Positions 8,338-15,447 of a stretch of DNA of 21,278 bases are shown here, in pieces. The translations under genes were made by a program, and so were the position numbers. Positions within the stretch are counted from its first letter, which is position 1. Each line of letters starts with the position of its first letter. The DNA is from Clostridia bacterium (GTDB lineage: Bacteria > Bacillota > Clostridia > Christensenellales > Aristaeellaceae): contig CAAGFE010000101.1 of NCBI GenBank assembly GCA_900769075.1, forward strand, positions 1 through 21,278. The letters are read 5' to 3'. The notes below the pieces were generated by a model that searched no databases, was not told the origin of the DNA, and saw only the letters and a program-made list of their open reading frames with translations.

Positions 8338-9431
8338 TGGACATCATGGACATCCTTTCTCAGGCCATCAATCAGGGCACGATTCCCTTCCTGATCCGGC
8401 AGATGCTGATTTACGCGGTTCCCCTGATGGTCGTGGCGCTGGCGGGCGTGTTCTCCGAGCGCAGCGGCGTGATCAATCTGGCGCTGGAAGGCATCATGAT
8501 CTTCGGCGCGTTTGTGGGTGTGCTCTTCGTTCGTCTGGTGCAGCAGTGGGGCTGGTTTGACGCGGCCTACACGGCGAAAAACTGGATGACCCTCCAGGGC
8601 TTTGCCCTCCTGACGATGTGCGTATCGGCGGCGCTGGGCTCGCTCTTTGCGATGCTGCTGGCCTTTGCCGCCATCAACCTCAAGGCGGATCAGACCATCG
8701 GCGGCACGGCGCTGAACCTGCTGGCTCCGGCGCTGGTGCTGTTCTTCGTCCGCATCCTGGCCAACCAGAACACCCTGCAAATGGCCAAGGGCGACTCGGC
8801 AGGCTGGTTCATGCTCAAGGAGAGCATGTTTGGCTTCGGCGTGGGCCGCGGCGTGAACAAGACCCCCTCCATGGGCTTCCTGGGGCAGGTTTTCGTCAAC
8901 AAGGTGTACCCGATGACCTATGTGTGCATCCTGGTGTTCATCGTGCTGGCGATCATCCTGTACAAGACCAAGTTCGGCCTGCGCCTGCGCGCCTGCGGCG
9001 AGAATCCCCAGGCGGCGGACAGCCTGGGCATCAACGTGTTCAGGATGCGCTATGCGGGCGTGGGAATTTCCGGCGCGCTGGCGGGCATGGGCGGCTTTGT
9101 GTACGCCATGACCACCGCCAACTGCACCTCCAACGGCGATGTGGCAGGCTTCGGCTTCCTGGCCCTGGCGGTCATGATCTTCGGCAACTGGAAGCCCGGT
9201 CACATTGCCGGCGCGGCGCTGCTGTTCGGCCTGTTCAAGTGCATCGCGGCCTCCTACGGCTCGCTGGACATCAACGGTGACGGCGTGTACATGCTCAAGG
9301 AAATCGGCGTGTCCGCCCATGTGTACCGGCTGCTGCCCTATGTGATCACCCTGGTGGTGCTGGCCTTCACGTCGAAGTCCTCCCGTGCCCCCAAGGCCGA
9401 GGGCATTCCCTACGACAAATCCACAAGATAA
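8337..9431 (+). CDS. Nucleoside ABC transporter permease, second subunit
   Basis: This is the partner permease, similar to Bacillus NupQ, also of the BPD_transp_2 family. The 364-residue protein carries ERSGVINLALEGIMIFGAF (about 41-59), the equivalent of the first permease's NIGAPGQ segment, and the coupling loop RLRACGENPQAADSLGI, followed by the final membrane helices. Its ATG overlaps the preceding TAA by one base (TAATG), with AAGGAGGAAGGG just upstream, so the ATPase and both permeases are one coupled unit. A strong terminator begins 5 nt after the stop codon, ending the transport operon. A second in-frame ATG at 8346 is possible but less favoured. Confidence 0.93.
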   Translation: MDIMDILSQAINQGTIPFLIRQMLIYAVPLMVVALAGVFSERSGVINLALEGIMIFGAFVGVLFVRLVQQWGWFDAAYTAKNWMTLQGFALLTMCVSAALGSLFAMLLAFAAINLKADQTIGGTALNLLAPALVLFFVRILANQNTLQMAKGDSAGWFMLKESMFGFGVGRGVNKTPSMGFLGQVFVNKVYPMTYVCILVFIVLAIILYKTKFGLRLRACGENPQAADSLGINVFRMRYAGVGISGALAGMGGFVYAMTTANCTSNGDVAGFGFLALAVMIFGNWKPGHIAGAALLFGLFKCIAASYGSLDINGDGVYMLKEIGVSAHVYRLLPYVITLVVLAFTSKSSRAPKAEGIPYDKSTR

Positions 9432-9436
9432 CCCTG

Positions 9437-9468
9437 GGCGGACGGTCTGCGGATCGTCCGCCGGTTTT
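9437..9468 (+). terminator. Rho-independent terminator of the transporter operon
   Basis: GGCGGACG (9437-9444) pairs perfectly with CGTCCGCC (9455-9462) around a 10-nt loop, followed by GGTTTT. It separates the transporter from the purine operon promoter about 80 nt downstream. Confidence 0.9.
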
Positions 9469-9483
9469 GTATCTTCTGGTCAA

Positions 9484-9547
9484 CGAACTGCCGAAGCTGT
9501 AATGAACCGAAACGATAAGCGACTTTTCGACAGAAATGTTCGGAAAA
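9484..9547 (+). promoter_or_regulatory. Candidate PurR-type operator (repeated CGAA/TTCG motifs)
   Basis: Five CGAA or TTCG cores lie in 64 bases directly upstream of the purine promoter: CGAA at 9484, 9492 and 9508, and TTCG at 9526 and 9539. AATGTTCGGAAAA (9535-9547) matches the reverse of the Bacillus PurBox (AWWWCCGAACWWT) at 12 of 13 positions, and CCGAAA at 9507-9512 matches the core in the opposite orientation. The spacing between the two boxes, about 19 nt, is slightly larger than the 16-17 nt usual in Bacillus. The element abuts the -35 at 9551, suiting repression. The regulator gene is not in the window. Confidence 0.55.
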
Positions 9548-9550
9548 TCC

Positions 9551-9579
9551 TTGACATCCGACGCTGTATGCTGTAGAAT
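9551..9579 (+). promoter_or_regulatory. Consensus sigma-A promoter of the purine operon
   Basis: TTGACA (9551-9556), a 17-nt spacer and TAGAAT (9574-9579, 5/6). Transcription should start near 9586, about 210 nt before purE, leaving a long regulatory leader. Confidence 0.92.
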
Positions 9580-9595
9580 AAACGGGTAATGTTCT

Positions 9596-9632
9596 CTCGA
9601 GGGGCCTGATCAGCCCGCCCGGACAGTGTTAC
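9596..9632 (+). ncRNA. Folded 5' segment of the purine-operon leader RNA
   Basis: An outer stem pairs GTAATGTT (9596-9603... approximate) with AGTGTTAC (9625-9632) using three G-U pairs. Inside it GGGC (9602-9605) can alternatively pair with GCCC (9613-9616) around CTGATCA. The stem ends just before the ribosome binding site of the leader ORF. I could not match it to purine, PRPP, ZTP or tetrahydrofolate riboswitch consensus motifs. It could be part of a ligand- or protein-responsive attenuator; the exact fold needs computation. Confidence 0.35.
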
Positions 9633-9647
9633 GAAGGAGGCGCCGTC

Positions 9648-9713
9648 ATGACCTGCCAGCAGATGGTTATCCGTCATGGGGAGGCGTGTATCCTTTTTGA
9701 TTTCCGGCGATAA
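9648..9713 (+). CDS. Putative 21-residue leader peptide of the purine operon
   Basis: A short ORF starts at ATG 9648, 7 nt after a near-perfect ribosome binding site AAGGAGG (9634-9640), and ends with TAA at 9711-9713. Its peptide starts MTCQQMVIRHG and ends LFDFRR. The stop codon is 6 nt before the 5' arm of an intrinsic terminator, so a ribosome at the stop would cover that arm. The start codon lies in the palindrome GTCATGAC (9645-9652), and CATGAC can pair with GTCATG at 9673-9678, so initiation may be structure-dependent. There is no run of one amino-acid codon to suggest a classic amino-acid attenuator. Function is inferred from position; I recognise no homologous leader peptide. Confidence 0.5.
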   Translation: MTCQQMVIRHGEACILFDFRR

Positions 9714-9719
9714 CAGCAT

Positions 9720-9756
9720 GAGCACGTTCTGATGGAATACAGGCCGTGCTCTTTTT
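9720..9756 (+). terminator. Intrinsic terminator (attenuator) within the purine leader
   Basis: GAGCACG (9720-9726) pairs with CGTGCTC (9745-9751) around an 18-nt loop and is followed by five T residues (9752-9756). It lies downstream of the operon promoter and upstream of purE, so it must be bypassed for expression. A weaker competing pairing, GGCGTGT (9683-9689) with GCACGTT (9722-9728), would block it and act as an antiterminator; that pairing lies within codons of the leader ORF. Confidence 0.7.
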
Positions 9757-9795
9757 CGTGGGGGTGCCCGCGATGAAGATGAGGAGGAAAATGCA

Positions 9796-10281
9796 ATGAA
9801 GAAGGTTGCCGTCATCATGGGCAGCGACAGTGATCTGCCCGTCCTGAAGCCCGCGTTTGAGCAGCTGAAAAAGCTGGATATCCCCTTTGAGGCCCATGTG
9901 TACAGCGCCCACCGCACCCCGGCGGAAGCGGCTGAATTTGCCCGAAATGCCCGTGAAAACGGCTTCGGCGTGATGATCTGCGCGGCGGGCAAGGCGGCCC
10001 ATCTGGCGGGCGCCTTTGCGGCCCAGACCACCCTGCCGGTGATCGGCATCCCGGTCAAGTCCTCCACGCTGGACGGCCTGGACGCCCTGCTCTCCACCGT
10101 GCAGATGCCCTCCGGCATGCCCGTGGCGACCGTCGCCATCGACGGCAGTGCCAACGCGGCGCTGCTGGCCGCCCAGATCCTCGCGGTGGAGGACGCTGCC
10201 CTGGCGGAGAAGCTGAACGCCATGCGCAGGGCCCAGCACGATGCGGTGATTGCCAAGGACGCTGCCCTGGTGATCGAGTGA
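9796..10281 (+). CDS. purE: N5-carboxyaminoimidazole ribonucleotide mutase PurE (class I)
   Basis: PurE moves the carboxyl group of N5-CAIR to carbon 4, giving CAIR, in cytoplasmic purine synthesis. The 161-residue length is standard. Motifs: MGSDSDL (8-14) binding the ribose phosphate, YSAHRTP (36-42) with His39, AAGKAAHLAG, and KSSTLDGLDALLSTVQMP, followed by GMPVATVAIDG. AGGAGG (9782-9787) sits 8 nt before ATG 9796. It is the first gene of the operon and follows the leader terminator. No purK, whose product supplies N5-CAIR, is nearby; it could be elsewhere in the genome, or CAIR formation may depend on direct carboxylation. The motifs fit class I better than the class II (direct carboxylase) enzyme. 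Confidence 0.95.
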   Translation: MKKVAVIMGSDSDLPVLKPAFEQLKKLDIPFEAHVYSAHRTPAEAAEFARNARENGFGVMICAAGKAAHLAGAFAAQTTLPVIGIPVKSSTLDGLDALLSTVQMPSGMPVATVAIDGSANAALLAAQILAVEDAALAEKLNAMRRAQHDAVIAKDAALVIE

Positions 10282-10285
10282 GCCG

Positions 10286-10298
10286 GGAACCGAACATT
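10286..10298 (+). promoter_or_regulatory. PurBox-like motif between purE and purF
   Basis: GGAACCGAACATT matches the Bacillus PurBox consensus AWWWCCGAACWWT at 11 of 13 positions. It lies in the 63-nt purE-purF gap, next to a GTCCG/CGGAC stem (10301-10305 with 10314-10318). No convincing promoter accompanies it, so it could be a roadblock site or chance. Confidence 0.3.
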
Positions 10299-10344
10299 CC
10301 GTCCGTTCCACAGCGGACACTCAGAACGTGAAAAGGAAAAGAAA

Positions 10345-11826
10345 ATGATGGAAAACAAGCTCTGGCTTGACACCGACGCGGTGCACGAGGAGATGGACAA
10401 ACCCCATGATGAATGCGGCGTGTTCGGCATTTATCGCCGGGAGGGCAAGGGCGTGGTGGCGGAAACCTACCACGCGCTCTACGCTCTCCAGCACCGCGGT
10501 CAGGATAGCTGCGGCATCTGCGTCAATACCGACGGCGTGATGCAGAAGTACCGCGAAAGCGGCCTGGTGACGGATGTGTTCACCCGGGATATGCTGATGA
10601 AGATCGAGGAGGGCAGCATGGCCCTGGGCCATTGCCGTTATGCACCGGCGGACATGAAGAGCCGCTCCAACGCCCAGCCCCTGCTGATCAACCACCACAA
10701 GGGTGCGATGGCCCTGGCCTGCAACGGCGCGCTGACCAACGCAGCCGAGCTCCGCGATGAGCTGGAGGCCAACGGCGCGATCTTCCACGCCACGGCGGAT
10801 ACGGAGGTCATCGCCTATATCATCACTCAGGAGCGCCTGAAGTGCGGCTCCATTGAGGATGCGGTGTTCTCCGCGATGAAGGTGATCAAGGGCGCGTACT
10901 CGATGGTCATCATGAGCCCCACGAAGATGATCGCCTGCCGCGATCCCCACGGCTTCCGTCCGCTGTGCATGGGCCATATCGGGGAGGACATCGTGTTCGC
11001 CTCCGAGTCCTGCGCGCTGGACGCGGTGGGCGCCGTCTTCGACCGGGACATCGAAGCGGGCGAGATGGTCGTGGTCAGCCGGGAGGGCATCGAATCCCGC
11101 AAGGTCGAGGGCGCCTGCCACGACGGATTGTGCGTGTTTGAATTTGTGTATACCGCCCGTCCCGATTCCGTGGTGGACGGCAGCAGCGTCCACGAGGCCC
11201 GCAAGCTGGCGGGCGCGTTCCTGGCCAAGGCCCATCCCGTGGAGGCGGATGTGGTCATCGGCGTGCCGGATTCCGGCCTGGACGCGGCCCTGGGCTATTC
11301 CCAGGAGAGCGGCATTCCCTACGGCATCGGCTTCCTGAAGAACAAGTACATCGGCCGCACCTTCATCCTGCCGGAGCAGAAGCAGCGCCAGGATGCGGTG
11401 CGCATCAAGCTGAACGCCATCCGCTCCACCGTGGCGGGCAAGCGCGTGGTGATGGTGGATGATTCCATCGTCCGCGGCACGACCTGCGCCCATATCGTGG
11501 GCCTGCTGCGGGAGGCCGGCGCGAGGGAAGTGCATGTCCGCCTGTCCTCGCCGCCCTTCACCGATGTGTGCTATTTCGGCACGGACGTGAGCAAGCGGGA
11601 AACGCTGATCGCCGCGACCCACACGGTGGAGGAGATCTGCGAGATCATCGGTGCGGATTCCGTCGGCTACCTGCCCCTGGAGGCCTGCGACAAGATTGCC
11701 GCGGGCAGCAAGTGCCAGTTCTGCAAGGGCTGCTTCACCGGGAAATATCCCATTGATCCGCCCAGACACAAGCACATCAACAAGTATGACCAGCCCCTGA
11801 CCCTGGAAAAGAAAGCCAAGGGCTAA
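10345..11826 (+). CDS. purF: Amidophosphoribosyltransferase PurF
   Basis: PurF catalyses the first committed step, PRPP plus glutamine to phosphoribosylamine. The 493-residue precursor has a 23-residue propeptide before Cys24 (DECGVFGIY), which should become the N-terminal glutaminase nucleophile after self-cleavage. The Ntn-hydrolase domain includes LQHRGQDSCGI and GHCRYAP; the phosphoribosyltransferase domain has the PRPP loop VVMVDDSIVRGTT. Cysteines at CVFEFVY and at the C-terminal CQFCKGCFTGKYP fit the 4Fe-4S cluster ligands of Bacillus-type PurF. The site AAAAGGAAAAG (10331-10341 region) is weak; ATG 10345 and ATG 10348 are both possible. The 63-nt gap after purE is the largest in the operon and contains a PurBox-like motif. 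Confidence 0.96.
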   Translation: MMENKLWLDTDAVHEEMDKPHDECGVFGIYRREGKGVVAETYHALYALQHRGQDSCGICVNTDGVMQKYRESGLVTDVFTRDMLMKIEEGSMALGHCRYAPADMKSRSNAQPLLINHHKGAMALACNGALTNAAELRDELEANGAIFHATADTEVIAYIITQERLKCGSIEDAVFSAMKVIKGAYSMVIMSPTKMIACRDPHGFRPLCMGHIGEDIVFASESCALDAVGAVFDRDIEAGEMVVVSREGIESRKVEGACHDGLCVFEFVYTARPDSVVDGSSVHEARKLAGAFLAKAHPVEADVVIGVPDSGLDAALGYSQESGIPYGIGFLKNKYIGRTFILPEQKQRQDAVRIKLNAIRSTVAGKRVVMVDDSIVRGTTCAHIVGLLREAGAREVHVRLSSPPFTDVCYFGTDVSKRETLIAATHTVEEICEIIGADSVGYLPLEACDKIAAGSKCQFCKGCFTGKYPIDPPRHKHINKYDQPLTLEKKAKG

Positions 11827-11853
11827 GGACGCAAGCAGCAAAGGAGAAAAAGC

Positions 11854-12888
11854 ATGAAGAGCGAGAGCGCATCCTACAAGGCAGCCGGTGTGGACATTGT
11901 TGCCGGTTACAAGGCGGTTGAACTGATGAAGAAGCATGTGGCCCGCACCAAGACCGAGGGCTGCGTGGACGATATCGGCGGCTTCGGCGGCTGCTTCGGC
12001 CTGAACACCGCCGGTATGCAGGAGCCCGTGCTGGTCTCCGGCACCGACGGCGTGGGCACCAAGCTGAAGGTTGCCATGCTGCTGAACAAGCATGACACCA
12101 TCGGCATCGACGCGGTGGCCATGTGCGTCAACGATGTGATCTGCTGCGGCGCCAAGCCCCTGTTCTTCCTGGATTACATCGCCTGCGGCAGGAATATCCC
12201 CGAGAAGATTGCGGACATTGTTGCCGGCGTGGCGGAGGGCTGCGTGCAGTCCGGCTGCGCGCTCATCGGCGGCGAAACGGCGGAGCATCCCGGCATGATG
12301 CCCGAGGACGATTACGACCTGGCGGGCTTCACCGTGGGCATCGTCGACAAGGCGAAGATCATCGATCCTTCCACGATGAAGGCCGGCGACGTGATCATCG
12401 CCCTGCCTTCCACGGGCGTGCATTCCAACGGCTTCTCCCTGGTGCGCAAGGTGTTCGGCCTGACCGACGGCGCGCAGGACCGCACCTACCCCGAGCTGGA
12501 CAAGACCCTCTTTGAAACCCTGCTGACCCCCACCCGGATCTATGTGAAGGCCATCCTGGCCCTGCTGAGGGAAATCCAGCCCAAGGGCATCTGCCACATC
12601 ACCGGCGGCGGCTTCTATGAGAACATCCCGCGTGCCCTGCCCGAGGGCCTGTGCGCGAAGATCAGGCGCTCCGACGTGCGGGTGCTGCCCATCTTTGACA
12701 TCATCGCCCGGGAAGGCCATGTGCCCGAGCGCGACATGTTCAACACCTACAACATGGGCGTTGGCATGACCGTCATCGTTGATCCTGCCGATGTAGAGCG
12801 GGCGCTGGAAATCCTCCGCGCCAACGGCGAGGATGCCTACGTCCTGGGCGAAGTGGTTGAGGGCGAGAAGGGCGTGGAGCTGTGGTAA
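11854..12888 (+). CDS. purM: Phosphoribosylformylglycinamidine cyclo-ligase (AIR synthetase) PurM
   Basis: PurM closes the imidazole ring: FGAM plus ATP to AIR. The 344-residue length is normal. Motifs are SYKAAGVDIVAGYKAV near the N-terminus, VSGTDGVGTKLK (nucleotide-binding region), MCVNDVICCGAKPLFFLDY, and ALIGGETAEHPGMMPEDDYDLAGF, followed by STGVHSNGFSLVR and HITGGGFYENIPR. AAGGAG (11841-11846) is 7 nt before ATG 11854. The last codons overlap the purN start by 7 nt, so the two are probably translationally coupled. PurM and PurL share a superfamily fold, but size and the C-terminal motifs make PurM certain. Confidence 0.97.
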   Translation: MKSESASYKAAGVDIVAGYKAVELMKKHVARTKTEGCVDDIGGFGGCFGLNTAGMQEPVLVSGTDGVGTKLKVAMLLNKHDTIGIDAVAMCVNDVICCGAKPLFFLDYIACGRNIPEKIADIVAGVAEGCVQSGCALIGGETAEHPGMMPEDDYDLAGFTVGIVDKAKIIDPSTMKAGDVIIALPSTGVHSNGFSLVRKVFGLTDGAQDRTYPELDKTLFETLLTPTRIYVKAILALLREIQPKGICHITGGGFYENIPRALPEGLCAKIRRSDVRVLPIFDIIAREGHVPERDMFNTYNMGVGMTVIVDPADVERALEILRANGEDAYVLGEVVEGEKGVELW

Positions 12889-13475
12889 GAGTCGCTGTGC
12901 TGGTGTCCGGCGGCGGCACCAATCTGCAGGCCATCATCGACGCGAAGCAGGCCGGGAAGATTCCCTCCGCCGAGCTGGCGCTGGTGCTTGCCTCCAATGA
13001 GAAAGCCTTCGCGCTGACCCGTGCCGCCAATGCGGGCATCCCGTCCGAGGTGCTGCGCAAGGCGAAGGGGGAGGAACCGTCCCTCTACGGCGAACGGCTG
13101 CTGGCGGTGCTCCGCACCCATCGGATTGACCTGGTGGTGCTGGCGGGCTTCCTGACCATCCTGCCGGAAAACGTCATCCGCGCCTACGATCACCGTATTC
13201 TGAACGTCCATCCCAGCCTGATTCCCAGCTTCTGCGGGGATGGCTTCTACGGGCTGCGCGTCCATGAGGCGGCGCTGGCCAAGGGCGTGAAGGTCACCGG
13301 CGCGACCGTTCACTTCGTCAACGAAATCACCGACGGCGGCGAAATCATCGCCCAGAAGGCCGTCGACGTCCTGCCGGACGATACCCCCGAAACGCTTCAG
13401 CGCCGCGTGATGGAGCAGGCTGAATGGGTGCTGCTGCCCCAGGCGGTGGAAACGGTGGCCAAGCGCCTGAACTGA
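12882..13475 (+). CDS. purN: Phosphoribosylglycinamide formyltransferase PurN
   Basis: PurN transfers a formyl group from 10-formyltetrahydrofolate to GAR. The 197-residue product begins VRVAVLVSGGGTNLQAI, the phosphate-binding start of the family. It has LAGFLTILP (88-96) and the catalytic triad candidates Asn108 and His110 in NVHPSLIPSF and Asp151 in NEITDGGEI. The FCGDGFYGLRVHEA variant after the active-site His is common in clostridial PurN. The start is a GTG at 12882, inside purM; AAGG at 12868-12871 could serve as ribosome binding site. Later in-frame GTG codons would remove the first beta strand. The formate-dependent PurT is a different fold and is excluded. Confidence 0.95.
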   Translation: MVRVAVLVSGGGTNLQAIIDAKQAGKIPSAELALVLASNEKAFALTRAANAGIPSEVLRKAKGEEPSLYGERLLAVLRTHRIDLVVLAGFLTILPENVIRAYDHRILNVHPSLIPSFCGDGFYGLRVHEAALAKGVKVTGATVHFVNEITDGGEIIAQKAVDVLPDDTPETLQRRVMEQAEWVLLPQAVETVAKRLN

Positions 13476-13491
13476 TACAGGAGGACATAGC

Positions 13492-14226
13492 ATGAAAGCC
13501 CTTGATTTCAACAGCGTTCTGAATTCCAACACCTATCCCGGCCGCGGCATCTGCCTGGGCATGGACGAAACCGGCGAATATGCCGTGATCGTGTACTTCA
13601 TTATGGGCCGCAGCGTCAACAGCCGCAACCGCATCTTCGAGGAGAGCGACGACGGCATCATCACCAAGGCCCACGACGAAAGCCTGATGACCGATCCCCA
13701 CCTGATTATCTACGCGCCCGTCCGCGCCCTGCCCGACGGCGTGCATACCATCGTCACCAACGGCGACCAGACCGATACCATCTATGATTTCATGATGAAG
13801 GGCCAGACCTTCGAGGATGCGCTCCGCACCCGTACCTTCGAGGACGACCGGCCCAACTGGACGCCCCGCATCAGCGGCATCGTTCGCGTGGCGGAGGGCA
13901 AGGCGATGTACGAGCTGTCCATCATCAAGTCCGACGACGGCGATGAGAACAGCGTCCTGCGCTATTTCTACGATTACTGCCAGCCCAAAGCCGGCGAGGG
14001 CCATTTCATCCACACCTACAAGTGCGACGGCAATCCCATCCCGTCCTTCGAGGGCGAGCCGGAGAAGGTCACCCTCAAGGGCGACATCGAGCAGCTGGCC
14101 CTGGACACCTGGATGAACCTGAACGAGGACAACAAGGTGTCCCTGTACGTTTCCTTCATCAGCCTGAAGGACGGCAGCGCGGACACCATCATCATCAACA
14201 AGCACGACCAGGAAGAGGAGGCCTAA
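13492..14226 (+). CDS. purO: IMP cyclohydrolase, archaeal PurO type
   Basis: PurO catalyses the last step, ring closure of FAICAR to IMP. The 244-residue protein resembles the PF07826 IMP cyclohydrolase family, first described in methanogens. It has NTYPGRGICLGMDETGEYAVIVYFIMGRS near the N-terminus (motif NTYPGRGI, residues 12-19), and SRNRIFE and DPHLIIYAPVR further on. It shows no resemblance to the MGS-like cyclohydrolase half of bacterial PurH. AGGAGG (13479-13484) is 7 nt before ATG 13492. The gene sits 16 nt after purN and 6 nt before the AICAR transformylase, which lacks a cyclohydrolase domain, so together they replace bifunctional PurH. Recognition is from remembered family motifs; confidence is high because of this complementary context. 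Confidence 0.87.
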   Translation: MKALDFNSVLNSNTYPGRGICLGMDETGEYAVIVYFIMGRSVNSRNRIFEESDDGIITKAHDESLMTDPHLIIYAPVRALPDGVHTIVTNGDQTDTIYDFMMKGQTFEDALRTRTFEDDRPNWTPRISGIVRVAEGKAMYELSIIKSDDGDENSVLRYFYDYCQPKAGEGHFIHTYKCDGNPIPSFEGEPEKVTLKGDIEQLALDTWMNLNEDNKVSLYVSFISLKDGSADTIIINKHDQEEEA

Positions 14227-14232
14227 TCCGCC

Positions 14233-15405
14233 ATGAAGGAACTGGAACTGAAATACGGCTGCAACCCTAACCAGAAGCCTTCCCGCATTTTCATGACCGA
14301 GGGCGAGCTGCCCATCCGAGTGCTCAACGGCAAGCCCGGCTATATCAACTTCCTGGACGCTTTCAACGGCTGGCAGCTGGTGTGCGAATTGAAGCGCGCC
14401 ACGGGCCTGCCCGCCGCGACCTCCTTCAAGCACGTCAGCCCTGCCGGCGCTGCCGTGGGCCTGCCCCTGGATGATACCCTGCGCAGGATCTACTTCGTCG
14501 GTGACCAGGAGCTGTCTCCGCTGGCCTGCGCCTATGCCCGTGCCCGCGGTGCGGACCGCATGTCCTCCTTCGGCGACTGGATCTCCCTCTCCGACGTGTG
14601 CGACAAGTCCACCGCGCTGCTGATCAAGCCCGAGGTGTCCGACGGCATCATCGCCCCCGGCTACACCGACGAGGCGCTGGAAATCCTCAAGGCCAAGAAG
14701 AAGGGAAACTACAACATCGTCGAGATCGACCCCGCCTACAAGCCCGAGCCCATTGAGCGCAAGCAGGTGTTCGGCATCACCTTCGAGCAGGGCCGCAATG
14801 AGTTTGTCATCGACGAGCACCTGCTGGAGAACATCGTCACCGAGAATAAGGAGCTGCCCGACAGCGCGAAAATCGACCTGGTCGTGGCCCTGATCGTGCT
14901 CAAGTACACCCAGTCCAACTCCGTGTGCTACGCCAAGGGCGGACAGGCCATCGGCATCGGCGCGGGCCAGCAGAGCCGCATCCACTGCACCCGCCTGGCG
15001 GGCCAGAAGGCGGATAACTGGCTGCTGCGCCAGCATCCCCGGGTGATGAACCTGCCCTTTGTGGAGAAGATCGGCCGGGCCGACCGGGACAACACCATCG
15101 ACGTGTTCATCTCCGACGAGCCGGATGAGGTGATCGCCGAGGGCCGCTGGCAGAAGTTCTTCACCGAGCAGCCCGTCCCGCTGACCCGCGAGGAAAAGCG
15201 CGCCTGGCTGGATCAGCAGACCGGCGTGGCCCTGGGCTCCGATGCGTTCTTCCCCTTCGGGGACAACATCGAGCGCGCCCACCGCTCCGGCGTGAGCTAT
15301 GTGGCCCAGCCCGGCGGCTCCATCCGCGACGACAACGTGATCGAAACCTGCAACCTGTACAACATGGTGATGGCCTTCACGGGCATGCGCCTGTTCCATC
15401 ATTAA
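14233..15405 (+). CDS. Stand-alone AICAR transformylase (PurH C-terminal domain homologue)
   Basis: This protein formylates AICAR to FAICAR using 10-formyltetrahydrofolate. The 390 residues correspond to the transformylase half of PurH only. They contain the catalytic Lys-His pair in SFKHVSPAGAAVG (Lys66, His67), SDGIIAPGYTDEALEIL, KYTQSNSVCYAKGGQAIGIGAGQQSR, and the C-terminal SDAFFPFGDNIERA with YVAQPGGSIRD. The N-terminus starts with LKYGCNPNQKPSRI, which is how the transformylase domain begins in the fused enzyme, so no cyclohydrolase domain has been lost from this reading frame; it is simply absent. GAGGAGG (14215-14221) precedes ATG 14233. It follows purO by 6 nt, implying coupled production. 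Symbols purH or purP are avoided: the domain is PurH-like, but PurP is an unrelated ATP-dependent enzyme. Confidence 0.93.
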   Translation: MKELELKYGCNPNQKPSRIFMTEGELPIRVLNGKPGYINFLDAFNGWQLVCELKRATGLPAATSFKHVSPAGAAVGLPLDDTLRRIYFVGDQELSPLACAYARARGADRMSSFGDWISLSDVCDKSTALLIKPEVSDGIIAPGYTDEALEILKAKKKGNYNIVEIDPAYKPEPIERKQVFGITFEQGRNEFVIDEHLLENIVTENKELPDSAKIDLVVALIVLKYTQSNSVCYAKGGQAIGIGAGQQSRIHCTRLAGQKADNWLLRQHPRVMNLPFVEKIGRADRDNTIDVFISDEPDEVIAEGRWQKFFTEQPVPLTREEKRAWLDQQTGVALGSDAFFPFGDNIERAHRSGVSYVAQPGGSIRDDNVIETCNLYNMVMAFTGMRLFHH

Positions 15406-15447
15406 GCCCGGGCGCGTCAAGCAGCGCCTCGCATGAGGAGATATATG

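Noticed and set aside
9586..9795. Known riboswitch in the purine leader (purine, PRPP, ZTP or tetrahydrofolate class)
   Set aside because: I looked for the conserved cores of these classes by eye and found none. A covariance-model search could overturn this.
9773..9799. Mini-ORF (eight codons) ending in ATGA across the purE start
   Set aside because: It has no ribosome binding site of its own and seems to arise from the AG-rich Shine-Dalgarno region of purE.
10321..12720. Long - strand open frame opposite purF and purM
   Set aside because: Same composition effect; the + strand carries unmistakable PurF and PurM with ribosome binding sites. Similar shadows at 808-2070, 4130-5401, 5522-6895, 7075-8313 and 8073-9320 were dropped for the same reason.
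15433..15447. Upstream ATG codons for purD at 15433 and 15445
   Set aside because: The ribosome binding site AGGAG lies between 15436 and 15440, so 15433 is impossible with it, and 15445 is only 4 nt away. ATG 15448 gives the family-typical N-terminus.
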